Made by a program: the position numbers and the translations under genes. From Eubacterium sp. AF36-5BH (lineage in GTDB: Bacteria; Bacillota; Clostridia; Lachnospirales; Lachnospiraceae), in contig NZ_QTVG01000001.1 in NCBI RefSeq assembly GCF_003460505.1, forward strand, positions 186,001-250,000: 64,000 nt of DNA, in the 5' to 3' direction. Of this stretch, positions 34,909 to 43,000 are shown piece after piece; positions within the stretch are counted from its first letter, which is position 1, and every line of letters begins with the position of its first letter. The notes below the pieces were generated by a model. That model saw nothing but the letters and a program-made list of their open reading frames with translations, was not told where the DNA came from and ran no database searches.

Positions 34909-35580
34909 ATGGCAACTAAATATTACGCAGTAAAAGTTGGAAGAACTACCGGAATTTTTGAAACATGGGATCAATGTAAGGCCAGTGTAAATGGCTATCC
35001 GGGTGCTTTATACAAGAGCTTTAAAACTAAAACTGAAGCTTACAACTATATGGGTTGGAACGGAGAACAAATGGATATTTTCAATATGAATACTTTTGAC
35101 CAAAATGACACTACTCCTATTGAAAATGAAAAACCTGTAGATAATGATATTCCTTTATCAAGTAGCACAAAAGCTGTGGCCTATGTTGACGGAAGCTTTA
35201 ACTCAGTTACAAAGATTTTTGGATATGGTGTCGTTTTATTTCATAACGGCAAAGAAATTAAATTATATGACAGAGGCAATGATCCAAGCCTTGCCACAAT
35301 GCGAAATGTTGCCGGTGAAATATATGGTGCCATAGCAGCAATGGAATACGCAATAAACCATAATATAAAATATCTATCCATTTATTACGACTACATGGGA
35401 ATCGCCAAATGGTGTACCGGTGAATGGAATGCCACTAAAGAAGGCACAATCGCCTACAAGAAATTTTATAATAAAGCAAAAAAACACGTAAATATCACTT
35501 TTTGTAAAGTCAAAGGACATTCCGGCGACAAATACAATGATATGGCTGATGCTCTGGCAAAAAAGGCCTGCGGTGTGTAA
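34909..35580 (+). CDS. Ribonuclease H with N-terminal viroplasmin/RHBD domain
   Basis: 223 aa. Residues 1-45 are the caulimovirus-VI-like hybrid-binding domain (YYAVKVGRTTGIFETWDQCK and YNYMGWNGEQM). Residues about 85-222 are RNase H1-like: AVAYVDGSFNSVTKIFGYGV with the first Asp, NVAGEIYGAIAAMEYA with the Glu, SIYYDYMGIAKWC with the second Asp and HSGDKYNDMADALAKKA with the final His/Asp. The acidic tetrad is complete, so it should cut the RNA strand of RNA-DNA hybrids. AAAGGGGA before ATG 34909. Confidence 0.93.
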   Translation: MATKYYAVKVGRTTGIFETWDQCKASVNGYPGALYKSFKTKTEAYNYMGWNGEQMDIFNMNTFDQNDTTPIENEKPVDNDIPLSSSTKAVAYVDGSFNSVTKIFGYGVVLFHNGKEIKLYDRGNDPSLATMRNVAGEIYGAIAAMEYAINHNIKYLSIYYDYMGIAKWCTGEWNATKEGTIAYKKFYNKAKKHVNITFCKVKGHSGDKYNDMADALAKKACGV

Positions 35581-35621
35581 TAATCTTTTTGGAATCCACT
35601 CCAATTATTTGTTAGAAAGTC

Positions 35622-35673
35622 AAAAAAGTCTGTTAAATATTTAGTAAGACTCTAAATATTCAACAGACTTTTT
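35622..35673. terminator. Bidirectional terminator
   Basis: Long stem AAAAAAGTCTGTTAAATATT / AATATTCAACAGACTTTTT with A-run and T-run on the two sides. It lies between the RNase H gene (plus) and the HAD hydrolase gene (minus), and can end both. Confidence 0.85.
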
Positions 35674-35786
35674 ATTATTCATTCAATTATACAAGCCGTT
35701 ATTTTACCTTTGCCTGTATAATTGTAAGTAATCAACTTTAAGACACATCCCAATATGTACATAAAAGTTGATTTACGACTTCTCTT

Positions 35787-36440
35787 TTATTCCTGTACAA
35801 ACTTCAACAATTCTTCCGGCTTGTCAATAATAGCCATTGGCTTCAAACTTTCAAGTAGTGAACGTTCTCTAAATCCCCAACTACATGAAATACAATCCAA
35901 ACCTGCATTCTCAGCTGTGGCTCTGTCCACCTCTGAATCCCCTACATAAATCGCTTCTGACTTCTCTGCCCCTAATAATTTAAGTGCCTGATTTACACTG
36001 TCAGGTGCCGGTTTTTTCTTAATGCCTGCTTCCTCATTTTCCCCAATAGCCACCTCAATATAATGTTTAAAATAAATATCATTTAATTCGCGAACTGCTT
36101 CATGGGCCTTATTTGATACTATTGCCATCTTAATTCCCATATTATGTAATTCTTTTAATAATTCCATAATTCCAGGATATGCACATGTTTTTATCTGACA
36201 GTGTTCCTGATAATAATCCTTCTGACACTTAAACATTTCTTCAAACTGTGGATTATCCTGACCATCCGGAACCGAACGCTCAACTAAAAGTCTTAATCCA
36301 TTTCCTACATGCTGTCTGACAGTATCTACACTGTCTTCTTTCAATCCATATTTTCTCTGCATGTAATTAACAGAATCCGTAAGATCCTCTATTGTATTAA
36401 GTAACGTTCCATCTAAATCAAAAATAATTGTATTGTACAT
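35787..36440 (-). CDS. HAD-superfamily hydrolase (phosphoglycolate phosphatase/PPi-ase-like)
   Basis: 217 aa. HAD motif I is IIFDLDGTLLNTIEDL, motif II is MAIVSNKAH, the motif III Lys is in AGIKKKPAPDSV, and motif IV is YVGDSEVDRATAENAG. The cap between motifs I and II is the four-helix C1 type of Gph/PpaX/YjjG-like enzymes. The substrate is not readable from sequence; phosphoglycolate phosphatase is the usual default. AGGAGA before ATG 36440. Monocistronic, converging with the RNase H gene. Confidence 0.9.
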   Translation of the reverse strand: MYNTIIFDLDGTLLNTIEDLTDSVNYMQRKYGLKEDSVDTVRQHVGNGLRLLVERSVPDGQDNPQFEEMFKCQKDYYQEHCQIKTCAYPGIMELLKELHNMGIKMAIVSNKAHEAVRELNDIYFKHYIEVAIGENEEAGIKKKPAPDSVNQALKLLGAEKSEAIYVGDSEVDRATAENAGLDCISCSWGFRERSLLESLKPMAIIDKPEELLKFVQE

Positions 36441-36588
36441 TGTTTTCTCCTAAAGTTATTATTATTTTTCTTTATATTCAATATTTAAAAATTAATTTCT
36501 AATCAGCAATACCTTTATTTACTCCCCTGTTTGCTTTTTATTTCTTTTTTGAGTATAGCAGAAAAAGTTTCTTCGGTAAACTCGTTTT

Positions 36589-37380
36589 CTATTCGCTTTT
36601 TCCATTAAATTCTATCTTTTCAATCTTGAATATATCCAAAAGATTTTTGAACTTTAAAATGTACTGATAGCTTTTAGACTTACCCTTATATACCTCTGAG
36701 CTTTCGTGTGCATTTGTGCCAATGTCTTTCTTTGTGTTGATAAGTTCTTTCTTTCCTTTATCGGTGTAAACAACAAGACTCATTCCTGCACTCTTTTCTT
36801 TTGCTGAAATTGAAACGCCTAAAGGTGAAATTTCTACTGTTGTATCCCCATCCTTATAAGTTTTTACATAATTTGTGTCTTTAATATTAAAATTATATTC
36901 TTTTCGTGTTTGGTAATCCCCTAATTTCACATAGAAATCCTTATCCTTATCTTTAATAAAATCCATATATGCGTATAAAGTATTGCCTTTGATTTCATAA
37001 GTTGTATTATTTGATGCACCCACTTCAAAATATAGTCTTTGATTTTCACCAAATCCTATACCTGAGCATTGCCCTGAATCGTTTAAGTTAATTTCCGGTA
37101 CACCGTTCTCTTTTTTTATTTTAAATAGTAAATAGCCTACCCCTGTTTTGCTATCATACAATTGCTGGTCTAATTCTATAGAATATTTCCCTATTTTTTT
37201 AATTTCATGAGGTGATTCTAACAATTTACCAGCTACATTGGAATCTTGTCCTTTAAAGAAAACCGAAAATATACTTTTGTTTCCAACGTTATATGTAATA
37301 ATTTTTGTAATAACCAGAATTGCAATTAAAATAATTGCTACACTTCCAATAATTTTTATAGTTTTTTGTTTATTCTTCAT
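36589..37380 (-). CDS. Membrane-anchored protein of unknown function
   Basis: 263 aa. One N-terminal TM (residues about 8-28, KIIGSVAIILIAILVITKII) followed by an extracytoplasmic beta-rich region without Cys pairs or recognised motif. The pattern (ISPLGVSISAKEKSAGMSL) recalls the DUF4179/DUF5643-like ectodomains that occur on anti-sigma-type proteins, but I am not confident. The nearest neighbours (HAD hydrolase, aspS) do not explain it. GAGAA before ATG 37380. Confidence 0.7.
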   Translation of the reverse strand: MKNKQKTIKIIGSVAIILIAILVITKIITYNVGNKSIFSVFFKGQDSNVAGKLLESPHEIKKIGKYSIELDQQLYDSKTGVGYLLFKIKKENGVPEINLNDSGQCSGIGFGENQRLYFEVGASNNTTYEIKGNTLYAYMDFIKDKDKDFYVKLGDYQTRKEYNFNIKDTNYVKTYKDGDTTVEISPLGVSISAKEKSAGMSLVVYTDKGKKELINTKKDIGTNAHESSEVYKGKSKSYQYILKFKNLLDIFKIEKIEFNGKSE

Positions 37381-37419
37381 TAAATTTTCTCACTCAATTT
37401 CGTGGGAATTTCCTATTAC

Positions 37420-37494
37420 AAAAAACAAGTTGCCTGAATCTGCTAATGCTGCTTTAATTCAACATTTCTATGCATATCAAACAACTTGTTTTTT
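37420..37494. terminator. Terminator after aspS
   Basis: Arms AAAAAACAAGTTG and CAACTTGTTTTTT around a 50-nt loop. It starts 54 nt past the aspS stop. The A- and T-runs make it able to act on both strands. Confidence 0.75.
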
Positions 37495-37547
37495 AATATT
37501 TATAGTTTATACTTCACTTTTAATTAAAGCTTATATATCTATTTAAT

Positions 37548-39305
37548 TTACTGTCTAACTTTAATATGTGTTTCTCTTAACTGCTGTTCTGTAACTTCGC
37601 TTGGAGCACCACACATTAAGTCCTGAGCATTACCATTCATTGGGAATGGAATAACTTCACGAATGTTTTCTTCATTTCTAAGAAGCATAATCATTCTGTC
37701 CACGCCTGGTGCCATACCTGCATGTGGTGGAGCACCAAACTGGAATGCATTGTATAAAGCTCCAAATTTTTCCTTTAAGTCATCTTCTGTGTAGCCTGCA
37801 ATTTCAAAAGCTTTAACCATGATTTCCATATCGTGATTTCTAACTGCACCTGATGATAATTCAACACCGTTACATACAATGTCATACTGGTATGCAAGAA
37901 TATCTTCAGGATCCTTTGTCTCCAGTGCCTCAAGACCACCCTGTGGCATTGAGAATGGATTATGTGTGAAAATCATCTTCTTTTCTTCAGGATCATATTC
38001 ATACATTGGGAAGTCATTAATGTAACAGAACTTATATGATTTCTGATCAATTAAGTCAAGTCTCTCACCAAGTGCTGTACGAATCTGTCCTGCATAAATT
38101 GATGCAGTCTTTTCTGTATCTGCAATAAAGAAAATTGTATCTAATGCTTTAAGACCAGCCATTTCTCTAATTTCATCTTTCATTTCAGCAGGAATAAATT
38201 TGTCAATTGGTCCCTTATATGAGCCATCTTCTAATACTTCTAAGTAACCAAGTCCACCCATACCAATGCTCTGTGCAAACTTAAGCAACTTCTCGTGGAA
38301 GCCTTTTGATAACTTCTGTTCAACCTTAATTGCACGAACTGTCTTTCCGTGGAAAGGCTTAAATGTACATCTTTGGAAGAAATCAGTTACATCGATTATT
38401 TCTAATGGGTTACGAAGATCAGGCTTATCTGTTCCGTACTTAAGCATAGCTTCTTTGTAGCTGATAATTTGGAATGGAGTCTGTGTTACTTCATAACCTT
38501 CAGGTGCAAACTTGTTAAATGTGTCTGCTAATACTTCTTCACCAACTCTAAATACATCTTCCTGTGTTGCAAAACTCATTTCAAAGTCTAACTGATAGAA
38601 TTCTCCAGGAGATCTGTCAGCTCTTGCGTCTTCATCTCTAAAGCAAGGTGCAATCTGGAAATATTTATCAAATCCTGACACCATAAGTAACTGCTTATAC
38701 TGCTGTGGTGCCTGTGGTAATGCATAGAATTTTCCTTTAAATTTTCTACTTGGAACAATGTAATCTCTTGCTCCTTCAGGTGATGATGCACAAAGAATAG
38801 GAGTCTGAATTTCTAAGAATCCCATTTCTGTCATCTTCTGTCTTAAATAAGAAATAACATTTGATCTGAAAATCATGTTATCTTTTACTTTTGTATTTCT
38901 AAGGTCAAGATAACGATATTTAAGTCTTACGTCTTCTCTTGTTTCCTTTGATGTCATTACTTCAAATGGAAGCTGTCTGTAAGTCTTACCAAGTACCTTA
39001 ACTTCCTTTGCTTCTAATTCAATTGTTCCTGTTGGAATCTTTGGATTGTATGTTTCTTCATCTCTATGTTCAATAGGTCCTTCTACTGAAATACAATCTT
39101 CCTTACTAAGTCCTTCAAGAAGTGATGTGTCACGCATAACTACCTGCATTACACCATACATATCTCTAAGGTCAATAAATGATACTCCACCATGGTCACG
39201 AATGTTTTCAATCCATCCGGCAATTTTCTTTGTTTCACCAACGTTTGCTTCGCTAAGCTGGTCAATTGTCACATCACGATAGATGTTGTTTGTGTTTACG
39301 TCCAT
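37548..39305 (-). CDS. aspS: Aspartyl-tRNA synthetase, probably non-discriminating
   Basis: 585 aa, the long bacterial type. Residues 1-105 are the OB-fold anticodon-binding domain (KIAGWIENIRDHGG, then VSFIDLRDMYGVMQ). Class II motif 2 is CFRDEDARADRSPGEFYQLD and motif 3 is GVDRMIMLL. The bacterial insertion domain is at about 285-420. His38 in RDHGG is the residue I recall as marking non-discriminating AspRS, where discriminating enzymes have Leu; such enzymes also make Asp-tRNA(Asn) for GatCAB, which is encoded at 18858-22134. The gene is preceded by a T-box leader. Confidence 0.96.
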   Translation of the reverse strand: MDVNTNNIYRDVTIDQLSEANVGETKKIAGWIENIRDHGGVSFIDLRDMYGVMQVVMRDTSLLEGLSKEDCISVEGPIEHRDEETYNPKIPTGTIELEAKEVKVLGKTYRQLPFEVMTSKETREDVRLKYRYLDLRNTKVKDNMIFRSNVISYLRQKMTEMGFLEIQTPILCASSPEGARDYIVPSRKFKGKFYALPQAPQQYKQLLMVSGFDKYFQIAPCFRDEDARADRSPGEFYQLDFEMSFATQEDVFRVGEEVLADTFNKFAPEGYEVTQTPFQIISYKEAMLKYGTDKPDLRNPLEIIDVTDFFQRCTFKPFHGKTVRAIKVEQKLSKGFHEKLLKFAQSIGMGGLGYLEVLEDGSYKGPIDKFIPAEMKDEIREMAGLKALDTIFFIADTEKTASIYAGQIRTALGERLDLIDQKSYKFCYINDFPMYEYDPEEKKMIFTHNPFSMPQGGLEALETKDPEDILAYQYDIVCNGVELSSGAVRNHDMEIMVKAFEIAGYTEDDLKEKFGALYNAFQFGAPPHAGMAPGVDRMIMLLRNEENIREVIPFPMNGNAQDLMCGAPSEVTEQQLRETHIKVRQ

Positions 39306-39442
39306 TAGTTTTCTCCCTTCAAATTGTTAATGAGTGTTTTTGTTGTTTAATTGCCTGTATGTAACAGAAAGATGAAACTCAACTTTGCTTATATATTTAT
39401 TTGAAGTTTTAAGTTTAATATTATTAAATTTAATATTATTTA

Positions 39443-39845
39443 AAGCAAGAAAGATTCATCCCTTTTCAGAATGAATCTTTCTTAATTATATCTATATCAT
39501 TCATCCTGAAAACAATTATTCAGGACGAACATGTTGTCCGCGGTACCACCTGATTTACTGCCATGCAGCCACTCTCTGGTTTAAAAACCTTCCGATTATC
39601 GCTCGGTGACGGCTCTCCTACTAAAACACATCTGCTTCTACAACTATTTCCAATTCTGTTTCAAAAAACTGTATTCAAGTTATCTGTTATAAATATTATC
39701 CGGATACTCTTAAATATCCAATTAAATATGTTCTTTCAGATTGCAGCTCCGGAGTGTTATTCACATTAATTCATTCTACAGAAATTCCACCATCTTCTGC
39801 TCTCTATAAGCGATAATTAAAGCTACTTCTCTCTTTCAACGCCAT
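39443..39845 (-). promoter_or_regulatory. T-box leader of aspS with an Asn specifier
   Basis: Minus strand, 5' to 3': AGTA (about 39827-39824) of the specifier loop, AGAGAG, the distal loop GGTG, a stem back, then GAATAACA opposite AGTA; the T-box proper AGGTGGTACCGCGGA (39537-39551); and an intrinsic terminator (39449-39482, GAAAGATTCAT/ATGAATCTTTC). The specifier loop has Asn codons (AAT, then AAC at 39756-39758) and no GAT or GAC. AAC is followed by A, as expected for a specifier. The variable base of the T-box bulge reads U, which pairs with A73 or by wobble with G73. The stem I assignment is by eye. Confidence 0.88.
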
Positions 39846-39867
39846 TAAAACTGATTATATTATAATA

Positions 39868-39961
39868 AAAAAACATTGTCAAGGTATGCAATCCCTGTGT
39901 AGCGGTCCTTAAATGTCCCACCACACAAAGGAAAACCACATTCTTCCCTGACAATGTTTTT
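39868..39961 (-). terminator. Terminator of the B12-regulated surface operon
   Basis: Arms AAAACATTGTCAGGG and CCTTGACAATGTTTT with a loop of about 60 nt and a strong T-run on the minus strand. It is 67 nt past the stop of the 1839-aa surface protein and just before the T-box transcript start. Confidence 0.7.
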
Positions 39962-40027
39962 GTCTGTAAAATTCATTTAGCTTTTCAATTGATTTTTACA
40001 TTTTAACTTTAAAATTATTTTTAATTT

Positions 40028-43000
40028 TTACTTAAAAGTTACCTTTTTAGCCTTACCCCATTTTCCGTAAACTTTCTTGCCTTTTATAATTCTATAGAAT
40101 CTGGCTTTTACATAATATTTCTTATTTGGTTTAAGTTTCTTATAAACAAAGCTTATTTTCTTTGTTCTAATTTTGATAACTTTTTTACCTGTAAATTTCT
40201 TGTTTGTAGCTATTCTTACTTCATAGCCTTTTGCACTCTTAATTTTCTGTAACTTTATGGAAATCTTCTTTGATGATTTCTTCTTTACAGCCTTTTTAAC
40301 TTTAACAATCTTATTTATAACTTTCTTTGTTACCTTAGGTGCTTTTGTAGTAGGTGTCTTTTTGCCTGTTGTTACAACCTTAGATGTTGTTTCAGCTGTT
40401 GTGCTAACTACCGATTCTGTAGTTGTGTTGTCTTCTGCGCTTGTTTCTACCTTTGTTATATCATCGCCTGTTGTTTCCACTGGTGTTACATTATCTTCCG
40501 TACTTGCCGGTTCAGTAGTATTTGATGTCACATTTTCTGCAGTTGTATCTGCTGATGTTGCCTTTTCAGTTGTTGTTTCTTTCTCAACTTCAATTTCCAC
40601 TGTCTTACCTTCTGTTTCGAAGCCATTTAACTCAGCTGTAATCTTAATAGTATGTTTACCCGGTTTGTCAAAAGTATATGTAATTGTAGAAGCTGCAGGA
40701 TATTTGTTATATAGTCCACCGTCTACATAAACATTGTAAATCTGTCCTAATCTAATCTGTTCTAAATCCTGTTTCCACATAACTGAAACAACATTTTTAT
40801 TCTGCTTAGCAACAGCAACACCTTTTACTTCTAAAGGTTTAGCCCACTCTACATTAATTACTGCCTGTGACATAAGAATTGGTGTTTTACCTTCACCATC
40901 AACATAAGCTGTAACAAAATATTTTCCTGCCTTGTCAATATTTACGCTGGCATTACCGTTTTTATCTGTTACAACATTCTCAAGTGTTTCCATTTCTCCT
41001 GTTGTAACATCAATAATTGCTACTTTAGCCCCTTCAATAGCATGTGTATTTGCATCAATTTTAGACTGTTCACAAGCTCCGTACCATGCATAATTATATC
41101 CCTTTAATGATAAATTAAATGACTTATCAGTTGTAATTTCATTAGTGCTTAATGTAATTGTTGAAAGGTCATCACTGTAAGATGCATCTTGTAAAAAATA
41201 GAAATCTGCTGTATCTCCATCGCTTACTTTTGCCTGGTCTACAGTGTAGCCTGTATAGCATCCATCAACCAATGTATCATTATGTGGATATTTTTCATTA
41301 ACTGCATACATAAATGTTGACGCATCTTTTCCGAATGCTTTTGAAACCATAGTTCCATACTGGTTTGCACTAACTACAAGGTACTCATCTGCTGTACTTT
41401 CAGTAAATTTGTCACCGTATAACTTTTCATGTTCAGCAACAAGTACGTCTAATGCTGATACACTATCCTCTACTGAATCTGTAAATCCATAAGATTCAGC
41501 TAAATAGCCGTTTACCACAATAGTGTCTGAAACTGCAATATATTTATTTTCTGACTGAACTCTTACTGTTACTCTTGCATTTTCATTTTCTAATATACAT
41601 TTATCAAAGTTTTCATTAGAAATTTCTGCCAAACCATTTAATAAATCTTCTGTGCTATTATCACTTAAAATTAATTCTTCATATTTTGAAGTAATTTCCT
41701 TTATGTCCTGTTTAGCATTTTCACCACAGTCATCTAAATCTTTTCCTGTAGCATATTTGTATAACAAGGCATCATTATTGTCAAAAGTATAGCAGTCTTC
41801 TTCTTTAGTATTACTTGCCACTGTACCGCATGTAACACCATCTTCTGAGATACCATAGCAATTCTTAGCTGTACCATATTTTAATGAACCTACAACTGAA
41901 CCAACTGTAGTGCTGTTTACTTCTGTTGTTACTTTTCCAAGAGAAATACAGTTTTCAATAACAGATGTTGTAGAACCATTTCCATAACCTACAATACCAC
42001 CAATTGTGCCACCTGTTTTGCTTTCAACAGCTCCTGTATTAATACAGTTTTTAACAGAACCTGATGACATTTCTGCTACTATACCACCTGCAAATCCTAC
42101 AGTTGAATATACTTTACCTTTGTTTACACAGTTTTCAATATTACTGTTTGTTCTGCCAACAATACCTGCTGAATTTCTATTTCCTGTAATATTTCCTAAG
42201 TTCTGTGAGTTTTTAATAACTGTTGTTCTTGCATAACCTGCAATACCACCAATATAATTCCATGTTCCTTTTTCGTAATCTTTAATAGATACATTTACAT
42301 TTGATGTTATGTTTGTGAGTTCTGAGCTGTCAGCATAAGCTACAACACCACCTGTGTATGCAGATGAAACTGATACTGTAGAAAGAGCTGACACTAAAAC
42401 TTCACCATCTACTGAAAGGTTAGTTATTTTTGCTCCCTTTATGTAACCGAATAAACCGCCATAAGCTCCTGTTGCTACCTTGGCTTTTTTCTCAAATCTA
42501 AAATTATAAATCTTATGATTATTTCCTTCAAAGTTTCCTCCGTAGTAAACATATTCTGTTCCACCGTTGAAATAACCAATCTGTGGGAAATTATGGCTTG
42601 CAAGGTCAATATCCTTTGTTAATTTTCCATTAATTGTTGATGTTGACTTAGCTGCCACTGAATTTACTTCCTGTGCGAACCATGCAAGTTCTGCACCGGT
42701 GCTAATTAAATATGTACCATCTTCATCTTTTTGTGGTTCAGTAAATGTCTGACCGTCCCACGCATTTTCAGTTGCCTTCTTTAATACAACATTAACTGTA
42801 TATGTACCATCTACAGTTTCAGTCTTTGAACCTAATGAGAATGTGCTGTTTGAAACTACATAGCCCTTTGCATCAATTGTATAATAGTATTTTCCATAAC
42901 CAAGTGCTGTAAAGTTAGTAACGTCTTCATCAGCATTCTTGTCATGAACATTTATGTCATAATCTTTAATTTCATTTCCCTGTTCATCTGTAACTTTAAA

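Noticed and set aside
39563-39769. 68-aa ORF (plus) upstream of aspS
   Set aside because: Lies wholly inside the T-box leader on the opposite strand.
40257-40730. 157-aa Val/Ser-rich ORF opposite the end of the 1839-aa protein
   Set aside because: Antisense shadow of the Thr-rich, low-complexity region.
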